Positions 33,448-41,701 of a stretch of DNA of 64,000 nucleotides are shown here, in pieces. Position numbers and translations under genes: made by a program. The notes below the pieces were generated by a model. It searched no databases. It worked only from the letters and a program-made list of their open reading frames with translations, and had not been told where the DNA came from. Position 1 is the stretch's first letter; the number at the start of each line of letters is the position of its first letter. This DNA is from JAJTZA01 sp041744075 (GTDB taxonomy: Bacteria > Verrucomicrobiota > Verrucomicrobiia > Chthoniobacterales > Terrimicrobiaceae), in assembly GCA_041744075.1 (NCBI GenBank), contig JBGTLQ010000140.1, positions 37,344-101,343 on the forward strand, in the 5' to 3' direction.

Positions 33448-34148
33448 TGCGCCTCCAGATCCGGTCCATCCGGCGCGAGGGATTCACACTTCTTGAATTG
33501 CTTGTGGTCCTCGCGTTGGTGGCGGTGTTGTTCAGCCTATCTTACAGTGGCGTTCAGGCTGGCTTGGCAAAAGCTAAACAAGCCTCCTGCGCTTCAAACC
33601 TGCGCCAGATTGGAACGGCAATCACTCTCTACGCTGCGGATAATTCCGGGAGTCTTCCTCAAACCTCGCACACCGGCGGCAGCAAGTCGTGGATTTACAG
33701 CCTCGCAACCTATCTGGAAGACGTGGACAAGGTGCGGATTTGCCCCGGTGATCCATTTGCACAAAAGCGGCTCACAGCGAAAGGCACGAGTTACACCCTA
33801 AACAGCATCGTCTTTAATCCTTCCTATGATGGTGATGGAAACGTCGTGACGAAGTTTGATCGTCTTCTGCTCATCCCGAAACTCTCCCAAACCCTTCTAG
33901 CCTTCGTCGTCTCGGATCAAAAATTTGGAATTGGAGCAGATCATACGCACTCGGAGGAGTGGCGCAATTGGGTTTCCGTGCTCGTGGACATATCGCCCGA
34001 TCGTTTCCGCACCGGCCAAGCGGCCACAGATCGCACAAAGGGACGGTCAAATTATTTGTATGCCGACGGTCATGTCGAATCCATGGAAGCCGCAAAATTC
34101 AAGGCGCTCATTGAGCAAGGCGTAAATCCCGCCATGCCGCCTCAGTAG
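33444..34148 (+). CDS. Type II pseudopilin-like protein with ADGH C-terminus
   Basis: 234 residues. Prepilin N-terminus (REGFTLLELLVVLALVAVLF) with Gly before Phe for cleavage and the Glu at mature position 5. The C-terminal part has the H-x-DG-like signature YLYADGHVES frequent in Verrucomicrobia, Lentisphaerae and Planctomycetes. Its start overlaps the surface-protein stop (GTGATGCG region), so it is coexpressed. Also contains GADHTHSEEW. Possibly an export or assembly partner for the surface protein. Confidence 0.85.
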   Translation: MMRLQIRSIRREGFTLLELLVVLALVAVLFSLSYSGVQAGLAKAKQASCASNLRQIGTAITLYAADNSGSLPQTSHTGGSKSWIYSLATYLEDVDKVRICPGDPFAQKRLTAKGTSYTLNSIVFNPSYDGDGNVVTKFDRLLLIPKLSQTLLAFVVSDQKFGIGADHTHSEEWRNWVSVLVDISPDRFRTGQAATDRTKGRSNYLYADGHVESMEAAKFKALIEQGVNPAMPPQ

Positions 34149-34343
34149 AGGACGGTGTACCCGAAGGGGCGATAGTTTCCTCGCGGGCTGCGGCGAAGGT
34201 AACAGTAATGATCGCCCGCCACTCTCGGGCATGCGCAATGGCACTCATCACCGGAAATCGAGGAGGCCATCTTCCAGACGATCAGCCCCAACCGGGCGCA
34301 GCAAGACCCAGGACGAGAATGGCTGCGCGCGGTCGGTATGGCC
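34149..34343. other. Convergent spacer, nothing recognised
   Basis: Space between the pseudopilin gene and the convergent imelysin-like gene. Short frames on both strands lack protein features. Confidence 0.4.
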
Positions 34344-35345
34344 TCAGGTCGAGGGCTGAATGCCCAGCAACCCGGCACCCTGTTCGATCTGGGGCACCAA
34401 TTTATCGGTCTTTTCCTTGGCCTGAAGCGCCAGTTCGTCGATTTCTGCCGGCTTGATGCTGCCCGAGCGTTCCCGGGCTTCGAGGGCATCCAAAAAGTTC
34501 AGGATTTCCTGAAATCCCAAAGTTGTCGATTTGGCGAGTGCCTTGTCTTTGGCCGCGACGGAATCATTCACCGCCCCATACAAGACCGCACAACTGCTCA
34601 TGATTCCTTTCATGTCAGAGATGCGGCTCACGGCTTGGAAACGTCCGCTTTTTTCGGCCTCAAAGCGTGATTCTTTCCAATCACTGAAGTAATCCGAGAG
34701 AGTCGGTGTCATCACAATCATGGCACCAAAGCAATCCTCCACAGTGGGATTCCAGGCGGCGGCGTCCGCCTGCAGGGACTGTACGAGTTTGTTGGTCTCG
34801 GCTGCTGCTGCCACAAGGACTTCCGGGCGAGGGAATGACTTATCTCCGATACGCACCCCCCACTTCGGATTCCCGCCCCACAAAGCAGGTTCGATGATGT
34901 AGGTGAACAACGCTCCTTCACGGTCGATTTTCTCGCCATTGCCAAGATCGAGCACGACTTTGGCGACATCAGCGGGGCCTTCGCTGGCTGGGACTCCCGC
35001 ATCCAAGGTGATGTCATAGTGCGCAAGTGAGGGAACTCCCGCGACGATGCCTTCAACTGCTTCATAACCAAAACTATCGATGCCCTTGTAATTGGAGCGC
35101 ATTTTCTCCACCAAGGCTTCCATGTCAGCAGGGGCCGCTCTGTAGGCCTTTTCGACGGAACCATGCGATGCAACCAGCGAGGAATACTCCGCGCTGTTTT
35201 TCACAAGGTCTTGAGACTCTTTGCCGACCTTGGCGAGGGTCAAAACCAGATAGGATTTTGCCTCTTCTGGAGACGTTGCGGCCATGCCAAGACAGGCACT
35301 GAGCGCCAGAGCCGCGAACGTTGAACGAAGTGTTGTGTAATTCAT
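34344..35345 (-). CDS. Periplasmic helical protein, imelysin/EfeO-like (tentative)
   Basis: 333 residues with a signal peptide (LRSTFAALALSACLGMAA). Mostly alpha-helical, ending in IDELALQAKEKTDKLVPQIEQ, which resembles the C-terminal helix of imelysin/EfeO proteins; the family's GxHxxE metal motif is not evident, though an acidic His-containing segment (LAHYDITLDAG) is. Cotranscribed with the OprB gene 10 bases upstream of its start, so under the same proposed zinc control. A periplasmic metal-handling role is inferred; the family call is uncertain. Confidence 0.5.
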   Translation of the reverse strand: MNYTTLRSTFAALALSACLGMAATSPEEAKSYLVLTLAKVGKESQDLVKNSAEYSSLVASHGSVEKAYRAAPADMEALVEKMRSNYKGIDSFGYEAVEGIVAGVPSLAHYDITLDAGVPASEGPADVAKVVLDLGNGEKIDREGALFTYIIEPALWGGNPKWGVRIGDKSFPRPEVLVAAAAETNKLVQSLQADAAAWNPTVEDCFGAMIVMTPTLSDYFSDWKESRFEAEKSGRFQAVSRISDMKGIMSSCAVLYGAVNDSVAAKDKALAKSTTLGFQEILNFLDALEARERSGSIKPAEIDELALQAKEKTDKLVPQIEQGAGLLGIQPST

Positions 35346-35355
35346 CAGATTAAAT

Positions 35356-36747
35356 TTAGAAGGTTACAGCCGCTCTCGCACCGATCACAAGAGCGTTGCC
35401 GAGATCCTGCGTTCCGCCAGGGTTGATGATGTATTGGAGATCGGGCTGCACGATGAGCCAGGGAGTGAGTTGGCATTGATAGGTCAATTCCAAGACCATT
35501 TCGGCCCCAACACCCACTGAGCCCTCTTCAATGAGCGAATTCCGCGCCGTGTTGCCAAGTTGTGCGTAGGCAAAGGCAATGCCAATCGTGTCGTCATCCC
35601 GGCTCGGGATGAGGCCCTTATAAGTAAGGCCCACGTCGAAATAGAAATTCAGAAAGTTCCGGTCCTCTTTTGTGAAGGCGATCCGGCCGAACCATCCCAA
35701 GCCCTGATCAGATTTTTCCATGCTGACAGGGGTCTTGAAGGATTTTCCACTCTTGCCATCCACCACCGATTTGCCGTCCAGGGATTTTCCGGTCGGTGCG
35801 GGAAGCTCGGCGGAGGGCTCGCGGTAGAGCATCTGATCAAGGATGAAATACCAGCCGTAGTTGCCCGAGTTCGTGCTCTCGGAAAGTGTGTCGGCGAGTG
35901 CGCCAGTCTGAATCCACATGCCGGCCTTGCCTTGTCCCGGCAGCCCGGTTTCCTCTTCGCGTTGGTTCCAACGCACCTGCGCCTCGTTGAGAAAAAGGAA
36001 GCCGTTTTCTCCGTCAAGCCGCCAGCGGAACCCGTGGCGGTTTACATCCTGATCATAGACGTTGCCCTGAAAAACCGCCGACTGGAAGGTGAACCACTCC
36101 ACAGGGGTGAGCGCGAGCCTTGCCCCGAGAGTTCCCATCGGATACCCGGGACCTCCGGCCGGGAGGTTCGTATAGAGAAATGCAGGCCAGCCGAACGTTC
36201 CGTTGATGAACGTCCCGGCGTAGTCGGAAATGACAAACTCGGAATCAGCGGTGAGTTGGCCGAGACGAAAGGAAATTTTGTCATCAAGGAGATTTTGCTG
36301 AAACCACAGCTCCAGCATGCGGAGGGTGTTGAACCCCGCGATATTGGAAATGGTGAGGAAATTTCCGACGAGATCCTCGCTGGCATCGCGTCCGCTCAGC
36401 CAAAGCCAGGTCGTGCTCACACTGGCCCCCTGCCATCCGATCGCCTTTTCAAGGTCGAGGTTCACGCCGAAGTCGAGCAGCCCGGTGTAAACGGTTCCTT
36501 GTTCCAGTCCGCCAGTCGTGTTGCCCCACACCTCCGCCGTGTAACCGCCGAAGATTTCAACACCTTTATCTTGGAGACTCGTGCGGGCACCGCCCCAATC
36601 TCCAAGAGCGTTGTCACCTTTGAGCCAACCCGTCATTCCATCAGGGTTCCCGGCGGCCACGGTCTGATCGTTAAGGATTTCCTGCTGGGCGATGAGTGAG
36701 CTTGCGCAGAGCGCCGCCATGAGACTGTGAAGGAGCGTTTTTTTCAT
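35356..36747 (-). CDS. OprB-family outer-membrane porin
   Basis: 463 residues with signal peptide and outer-membrane barrel ending in Phe (ARAAVTF). Family motifs: GDWGGARTSLQDKGV near the start (typical GxWxGxRxxLxxxGI), LDFGVNLDLEKAIGWQGAS, and VQPDLQYIINPGG at the end. OprB porins usually pass sugars, but some are zinc-repressed in other bacteria and serve metal uptake. A shared motif 34 bases upstream supports zinc control here. Confidence 0.9.
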   Translation of the reverse strand: MKKTLLHSLMAALCASSLIAQQEILNDQTVAAGNPDGMTGWLKGDNALGDWGGARTSLQDKGVEIFGGYTAEVWGNTTGGLEQGTVYTGLLDFGVNLDLEKAIGWQGASVSTTWLWLSGRDASEDLVGNFLTISNIAGFNTLRMLELWFQQNLLDDKISFRLGQLTADSEFVISDYAGTFINGTFGWPAFLYTNLPAGGPGYPMGTLGARLALTPVEWFTFQSAVFQGNVYDQDVNRHGFRWRLDGENGFLFLNEAQVRWNQREEETGLPGQGKAGMWIQTGALADTLSESTNSGNYGWYFILDQMLYREPSAELPAPTGKSLDGKSVVDGKSGKSFKTPVSMEKSDQGLGWFGRIAFTKEDRNFLNFYFDVGLTYKGLIPSRDDDTIGIAFAYAQLGNTARNSLIEEGSVGVGAEMVLELTYQCQLTPWLIVQPDLQYIINPGGTQDLGNALVIGARAAVTF

Positions 36748-36780
36748 TCGTGTGGCTGGCGAATATGCCTTGACGACAAA

Positions 36781-36796
36781 TGAGTGTCAATTATCA
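36781..36796. promoter_or_regulatory. Proposed Zur operator 4 (oprB / 36831 divergent promoter)
   Basis: TGAGTGTCAATTATCA sits between the oprB start (36747) and the first gene of the plus-strand operon (36831), so it could control both directions. Confidence 0.65.
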
Positions 36797-36830
36797 ATAA
36801 ACAAACTGATAGCGAATTATCGCTTTTATC

Positions 36831-37508
36831 ATGCGCGATTCATCCCATCTCCCGATCATCCCTTCTCTTGCTCCCTCCCGACGTCGCAGTCTCGTCCGGG
36901 ATGCGTGTGGATGCTTGCAACAGCAAATGTTTTTTTGGGGATGCGACGCCCGGCACCGCGAGGGAAATCTTCTCACCCGGTTTGGCCTGAAACGCTTGGC
37001 CCGAAAAGAATCTGCATCCGAAGGCAGCGGCCGGTATCGCATGGGCTGGGAAGGGGGAACAGTGGAACTGCACAGTTTTTGCGCGGGTTGGTATCCCCGA
37101 TTTGGCGAGGGCGTTATCTTCATTCGCAACCGGGAACGCCTCTTTTCCTACTCGGGCGATAAACCGCCTACTCCAGGAGCCTACGAAGTGGAGCGCCAAA
37201 CGGTTTCAACCGCCGACGCGATGCTCCAAACCTGCCGCCCACTGTTGAAATGGGTTGCTGAATACGAGTCATGGATTCAGGCCCACACAGCCAGCAACTA
37301 CCGTCACAAGTGCTGGATGAAGTTGCTTTCTCGAATGGGAGGCAAGCCCTGGTTGCCACCCGAAAAAGCGGAACGGTGGCGGGAGCGTTTTTTGGCCGAT
37401 CCCGGTTCGACACCGCGCGCCAGAGAACTTTTGCGCCGGGAGCCGCGGCAACCGCGTCCGGCTATGTCTGCTTCCACAGCCCGAAGCGCTTTCCCGAAAT
37501 ATCACTAA
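36831..37508 (+). CDS. Unknown protein heading the zinc chaperone operon
   Basis: 225 residues, soluble, basic. Distinct N-terminal block CGCLQQQMFFWGCDARH with three Cys and a His in a compact spacing (CxC, then GCDxRH), possibly a metal site. It continues with GNLLTRFGLKRL and a beta-rich middle (YRMGWEGGTVELHSFCAGWY, VIFIRNRERLFSY). The C-terminus is a low-complexity Arg/Pro tail. First gene of an operon of thirteen genes reaching 46090. I do not recognise the family. Confidence 0.75.
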   Translation: MRDSSHLPIIPSLAPSRRRSLVRDACGCLQQQMFFWGCDARHREGNLLTRFGLKRLARKESASEGSGRYRMGWEGGTVELHSFCAGWYPRFGEGVIFIRNRERLFSYSGDKPPTPGAYEVERQTVSTADAMLQTCRPLLKWVAEYESWIQAHTASNYRHKCWMKLLSRMGGKPWLPPEKAERWRERFLADPGSTPRARELLRREPRQPRPAMSASTARSAFPKYH

Positions 37509-37535
37509 GCCATTTTTCCCAGCCAAAAGGAAACC

Positions 37536-38231
37536 ATGCCCGTTCTTCTCGACCGATTCCCGAAACTCTTGCCTGTCTCCCATGTTGCCATGGAAGACCA
37601 ATGCGACGTTCTTCGTCGCATCGGAGAGCCGACTCTCAATCTTTGTCTCTGGCAGCGGTCGTCGAATCCATCGGCAGCTCCGGCCATTCAGGCAATCCTT
37701 GAGGCGGATAAGCCGATACATCTCGATTTACGCTCGCCTTCGGCCGACCGAGTTTCCGCCGGGATTCCCCTCGTGAACGTTTCAGAAGTGGTTTCCCGCA
37801 GTCTGCGGCATCTTGTTGCCGATGTCCTTTTACTCGAAAAACTCTTCGCAGACATAGCGGGAACGAGGCACCCTCGCGTCCGCTTGGAGAGAGTGGAAGA
37901 TGATGGGTGTGCGCTCTTCCATGCGGATACGCTCCGGCTACGCCTTCTCTGCACCTACGCCGGACCGGGGACCCAATGGCTGGAAAACGGGAACGCCCGT
38001 CGTGAGGAATTGGGGTCACGAGGTCGGACCATCCACGAAGCCAACCGCGCCATCGTGGTGGACCCCGCCGCCATTCGCTCCATCCCCAACTGGCATGTTG
38101 CGGTGTTCAAAGGCCGCGCTTGGTGCGCCGATGACGATATTTCCCTCATTCACCGCAGCGCTCCGGTCCGCCATCGCGACGAGTATCGCATCCTTCTCTG
38201 CATTGATCTGCCTAACGACTGCGCCTGCTAA
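37536..38231 (+). CDS. DUF1826 protein
   Basis: 231 residues matching DUF1826: CALFHADTLRLRLLCTYAGP (core HADxxRLRLLCTYxGPGTQW), then VAVFKGRAWCADD and LIHRSAPV, RILLCIDLP at the end. DUF1826 genes repeatedly occur beside COG0523 GTPases in Zur regulons; function is unproven. The conserved HAD, Cys and HR residues look like a metal-dependent active site or carrier site. Seven bases separate it from the GTPase gene downstream. Confidence 0.85.
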   Translation: MPVLLDRFPKLLPVSHVAMEDQCDVLRRIGEPTLNLCLWQRSSNPSAAPAIQAILEADKPIHLDLRSPSADRVSAGIPLVNVSEVVSRSLRHLVADVLLLEKLFADIAGTRHPRVRLERVEDDGCALFHADTLRLRLLCTYAGPGTQWLENGNARREELGSRGRTIHEANRAIVVDPAAIRSIPNWHVAVFKGRAWCADDDISLIHRSAPVRHRDEYRILLCIDLPNDCAC

Positions 38232-38237
38232 CTTCCT

Positions 38238-39494
38238 ATGAAATCAACAATCGAAAGTTCCGAATCCAAAATCTTCCGCCAGCTTCCCGTTACGGTTTTA
38301 TCCGGCTTCCTCGGAGCGGGCAAAACCACGCTGCTCAACCATGTCCTGAACAATCGCGAAGGCCGCCGCGTGGCCGTAATCGTCAATGACATGAGCGAGG
38401 TGAACATTGACGCCGCGCTCGTGCGCGATGGCGGAGCGGAACTTTCGCGCACCGAAGAGAAACTCGTCGAAATGTCAAACGGGTGCATCTGCTGCACCCT
38501 GCGCGAGGACTTACTCAAGGAAGTCACCCGACTCGCGGACGAGGGCCGTTTCGATTATTTGCTCATCGAGTCGACCGGCATCTCCGAGCCCCTGCCCGTC
38601 GCGCAGACCTTCACCTTCGCCGACGAGGAAGGACGCAGTCTGCAAACGCTCACCAAGCTTGATACGATGGTGACGGTGATTGATGCCGCAAACTTCCTCA
38701 CGCAATACGAGGAATCCGACACCTTGTTGGAAAAAAAGATCGCGCTGGGTGAGGAGGATCACCGCACCATCTCCGACCTCTTCGCCGATCAGGTCGAGTT
38801 TGCCGATGTGATCGTGATCAATAAGATCGACCTCGTATCAGCGGAGCAACGGGACGAACTCCGCGCCATCCTTCACAAACTCAATCCCGATGCGCGCATC
38901 ATCGAGTCCGAGCGCGGCCGCGTTCCGCTTGGCGAAGTGCTGGACACCGGACGTTTCGACATGGAAAAGGCCCAGCAATCCGCCGGGTGGCTCAAGGAAC
39001 TCAACAACATCCACACGCCCGAAACCGAGGAATATGGCATCGGCAGCTTCGTTTTCCGCGCCCGCCGCCCGTTTCACCCGAAACGTTTCTGGGATTTTAT
39101 CCATTCCGACCAGCCCGGCCTCCTACGCTCGAAGGGCTATTTCTGGCTGGCCACCCGCCACGACATGATCGGTCTCTGGTCCCAGGCGGGCGGCAGCGCG
39201 GAGTATCGCCCAGTGGGATTTTGGTGGGCCACCGCCAAGGAGTTGCCCACCGATGACGAAACGCTCAAGGCCATCATGGCCGACTGGCAAAAACCTTACG
39301 GAGACCGCCGTCAGCAACTCGTCTTCATCGGCCAAAATCTTCCCAAAGAGGCTATGTTGGAAGGTTTGCGAAAGTGCCTGCTTAATGACCGAGAAATGGC
39401 CTTCGCTCCCGAGGAGTGGAAAACACGCCTGCGAGATCCCTTCCCTGAGTGGACGCCTCAACTCAATGAGCCGGAACATGCCCATGCCCACTGA
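38238..39494 (+). CDS. zigA: COG0523 GTPase, ZigA-like (copy 3)
   Basis: 418 residues. Canonical motifs: GFLGAGKTT, NGCICCTLR (CxCC), ESTGISEP, NKID; the CobW_C domain contains RPFHPKRFWDF and SKGYFWLATR, and the tail is His-rich (EPEHAHAH). Full-length similarity to the ZigA zinc metallochaperones that support histidine utilisation and other zinc enzymes during starvation. Placed directly after the DUF1826 gene, a pairing seen in other zinc regulons. Confidence 0.9.
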   Translation: MKSTIESSESKIFRQLPVTVLSGFLGAGKTTLLNHVLNNREGRRVAVIVNDMSEVNIDAALVRDGGAELSRTEEKLVEMSNGCICCTLREDLLKEVTRLADEGRFDYLLIESTGISEPLPVAQTFTFADEEGRSLQTLTKLDTMVTVIDAANFLTQYEESDTLLEKKIALGEEDHRTISDLFADQVEFADVIVINKIDLVSAEQRDELRAILHKLNPDARIIESERGRVPLGEVLDTGRFDMEKAQQSAGWLKELNNIHTPETEEYGIGSFVFRARRPFHPKRFWDFIHSDQPGLLRSKGYFWLATRHDMIGLWSQAGGSAEYRPVGFWWATAKELPTDDETLKAIMADWQKPYGDRRQQLVFIGQNLPKEAMLEGLRKCLLNDREMAFAPEEWKTRLRDPFPEWTPQLNEPEHAHAH

Positions 39495-39514
39495 TGTCGG
39501 CGATTTTTTAATCC

Positions 39515-39736
39515 ATGCCGACATACGTTTACGAAACTCTTGCCGATCCGCCCGAGCACTTTGAGTTACAGCAAAGCATGAAGGACGCACCACTAAAGGT
39601 GCATCCAAGCACGGGTATCCCGGTGCGCCGCGTCATCTCAGGGGGATTTGGTCTAATGAAAGTGCGCTCTCGGGGGAAGTTTCCGAAAGCCATTCCCTCT
39701 CCGTCCACAAACTGCTGTCCCGGTTGTCATGATTGA
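39515..39736 (+). CDS. FmdB-like protein lacking the zinc-ribbon cysteines
   Basis: 73 residues aligned to the FmdB family start (MPTYVYETL, FELQQSMKDAPL, VRRVISGGFGLM), but the usual CxxC pairs are replaced: TLADPP where the first CxxCG sits and HPSTG instead of CPxCG. Only the extreme C-terminus has Cys/His (NCCPGCHD). It is coupled by an 8-base overlap to the McsA-like gene. A zinc-free version would make sense in a starvation island; similar Cys-poor forms may exist elsewhere in the phylum, so this may be lineage-specific rather than zinc-specific. Confidence 0.75.
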   Translation: MPTYVYETLADPPEHFELQQSMKDAPLKVHPSTGIPVRRVISGGFGLMKVRSRGKFPKAIPSPSTNCCPGCHD

Positions 39737-40067
39737 AATCCGAAGCGGAACAGTTTGCCCCTGCTGCGGATTCACCGAGGAGGTATTTGCCGAGGCGTTC
39801 AAGCTCGGGTGTTCCCTGTGCTACGAAACCTTCGCGCCCCAAATCGAAACCATGCTTCCCAAATTGCATTCGGGCGTAGTGCACACGGGAAAAGTCCCAA
39901 CTCGAACACCTGATCCCTCCATCGCCTTACAGCGCGAACTGATCGAAATCGAATCTTTATTGTTCAGCGGTGATGGTGATGCGCCTCGCCGCGATGAACT
40001 GCTGGATCGGTGGAAAGAGGTTAGCGACGAGCTTTCGCACACCACAATGAATCCAAAATCGCCATGA
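39729..40067 (+). CDS. McsA-like zinc-finger protein
   Basis: 112 residues. N-terminal treble-clef-like zinc site CPCCGFTEEVF, LGCSLCYETF, followed by LHSGVVHTGKVPTR, the arrangement of McsA (activator of the McsB arginine kinase). The C-terminus has a UvrB/C-like coiled segment (LQRELIEIESLLF). All four Cys are kept, in contrast with the neighbouring FmdB-like protein. No McsB gene is nearby, so its partner is unknown. Confidence 0.75.
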   Translation: MIEIRSGTVCPCCGFTEEVFAEAFKLGCSLCYETFAPQIETMLPKLHSGVVHTGKVPTRTPDPSIALQRELIEIESLLFSGDGDAPRRDELLDRWKEVSDELSHTTMNPKSP

Positions 40068-40495
40068 ACATACGAAGTGGCGCGACCGAGATTCCTGCGG
40101 AGGCACCAGCCCAACAACGTAAGATCACTGACCGGGCGAGGGAGGTTGCCCGTATCGTCAAGCGCCTCCAAAGAGTCGTAGCCACCCACGTTGAGGGGTC
40201 AGCAAAGATCAGATGTCCGTTCGGATTGCCAGATGTTTTAGCCGTCATCGCCGCATTGCAGGCCGAGGCCAACGGGTTGAGTCCGATATCCCATCTCGAC
40301 AGCGGCGAAGAGGTCTCCACCTATCTCCGTGGCGGCATGTATGAGGAGCTCTTGGCCGAGCCAAGCAACATTTTCTCTACCATCCAGGTTTCCAGCGAAG
40401 TCATCCGTTACGAAGCGTTGCCAAATGATTTTTGGATAGAACGTCTCGATGCCCTGTCGTCCGACCTCGCCGCCCTGACCTCCCGCCATTCATGA
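40064..40495 (+). CDS. Hypothetical protein in zinc operon
   Basis: 143 residues, helical, acidic, no membrane span or signal. Start overlaps the preceding stop (ATGA). A segment RCPFGLPDVLAVIAALQAEA is the most ordered-looking part. Not recognised. Coexpression with zinc chaperones is clear from spacing. Confidence 0.7.
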   Translation: MNIRSGATEIPAEAPAQQRKITDRAREVARIVKRLQRVVATHVEGSAKIRCPFGLPDVLAVIAALQAEANGLSPISHLDSGEEVSTYLRGGMYEELLAEPSNIFSTIQVSSEVIRYEALPNDFWIERLDALSSDLAALTSRHS

Positions 40496-40505
40496 ACATC
40501 TTCAT

Positions 40506-41234
40506 ATGCGACAACAAAACACCTCAGTGATTTTCGATCAGACACATGCCGAACAGTATGACGAGCGGTTCGCGAAACTCGCTCCACTGCGTGATTCCCT
40601 GCATCTGCTCGTTGGCGCGGTTTTCGCAGATCAACCCGCAGATGCGCGTATTCTTTGCGTCGGCGCGGGCACCGGCTCGGAGTTGATCTACCTTGCCACA
40701 AGATTTCCACGCTGGACCTTCACGGCAGTTGAACCGTCCGCTCCAATGCTGGACGTTTGCCGTCGCCGAACGGAAGCGCTTGGGCTGGCGACCCGCTGCG
40801 TCTTTCACCACGGGTTTCTGAACTCACTTCCACTTTCGGAAGCCTTCGACGCAGCAACATCTCTTCTCGTTTCCCATTTCATTCTCTCGTCGGAGGGTCG
40901 AGCGAACTTCTTCCGTGCCATTGCGGAACGCCTTCGGCCGGGAGGATGCTTCGCCAGCGCGGATTTGGCATCCGACATCGAGTCCCTGGCTTATGAAAGC
41001 CTTCTCAAAGTCTGGCTGCGGATGATGAAAGATGCTGTTGTTCCCGCCGAGCAGATCAAAAATCTTCACGAATCCTACGGGCGTGACGTTGCCATCTGGC
41101 CGCCGGAACAAATCAGCGCGATCATTGCGGCAGGCGGTTTTGAAATGCCGGTGACATTCTTCCAAGCGGGCCTGATTCATGCCTGGTATGCCCAACGCAA
41201 CGCCGTAGCTATGGAACCAAGCCGCCGTTCATGA
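40506..41234 (+). CDS. Class I SAM-dependent methyltransferase
   Basis: 242 residues with motif I ILCVGAGTGSELIYLA, acidic motif VEPSAPML and post-motif LRPGGCF. Resembles small-molecule methyltransferases of the UbiE/Tam type. Overlaps the hisI-like gene by four bases. Substrate cannot be inferred; possibly linked to metallophore synthesis or detoxification, but no metallophore genes are visible. Confidence 0.82.
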   Translation: MRQQNTSVIFDQTHAEQYDERFAKLAPLRDSLHLLVGAVFADQPADARILCVGAGTGSELIYLATRFPRWTFTAVEPSAPMLDVCRRRTEALGLATRCVFHHGFLNSLPLSEAFDAATSLLVSHFILSSEGRANFFRAIAERLRPGGCFASADLASDIESLAYESLLKVWLRMMKDAVVPAEQIKNLHESYGRDVAIWPPEQISAIIAAGGFEMPVTFFQAGLIHAWYAQRNAVAMEPSRRS

Positions 41235-41701
41235 AAACACTTTTCCATTCCCGCATATCGGTCGATCAAGTCGAGGAAGGCCGCGAACTCGCGCCGAAGT
41301 TCGACCCGGCCGGTCACATTCCGGTGGTCACTACCGACTTCGCAACCGGCGAGCTTCTCATGCACGCTTATATGAACGCGGAGGCTTTGCGAAAAACCAT
41401 CAAGACCGGAGAGGCGCATTATTGGAGCCGCAGCCGTGGCGTCCTCTGGCACAAGGGAGCCACCAGCGGGCTCGTTCAGCACGTGCGTGAGATGCTCATT
41501 GATGATGACCAGGATTGCGTCTGGCTCCGCGTAGAGGTCGCAGGTTCCGGGGCGAGTTGTCATGTCGGATACCGCAGTTGCTTTTATCGAAGTGTGCCCA
41601 TTGCCGCAGATGCAGGCCAGGAACTCGTGTTCGTGGAAAACGCTAAGACATTCGATCCTGTTGCTGTCTATGGCGACAGTCAGAATCCCACACAATTATG
41701 A
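41231..41701 (+). CDS. hisI: HisI-like phosphoribosyl-AMP cyclohydrolase paralogue
   Basis: 156 residues; cytoplasmic enzyme of histidine synthesis opening the purine ring of PR-AMP, normally zinc and magnesium dependent. Family core is present: AHYWSRSRGVLWHKGATSG, DxDxD at D91/D93/D95, ASCH with C110 and RSCF with C117. The common DCDxDA motif is altered to DDDQDC: the Cys between the first two Asp is gone and a Cys appears at 96. No other his genes accompany it. HisI paralogues recur in Zur regulons as spares. Coupled on both sides by ATGA overlaps. Confidence 0.85.
   Translation: MKTLFHSRISVDQVEEGRELAPKFDPAGHIPVVTTDFATGELLMHAYMNAEALRKTIKTGEAHYWSRSRGVLWHKGATSGLVQHVREMLIDDDQDCVWLRVEVAGSGASCHVGYRSCFYRSVPIAADAGQELVFVENAKTFDPVAVYGDSQNPTQL

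Noticed and set aside
35560..36699. 379-codon plus-strand frame opposite the porin gene
   Set aside because: Exact antisense shadow of the OprB gene, which has signal peptide, family motifs and a terminal Phe.
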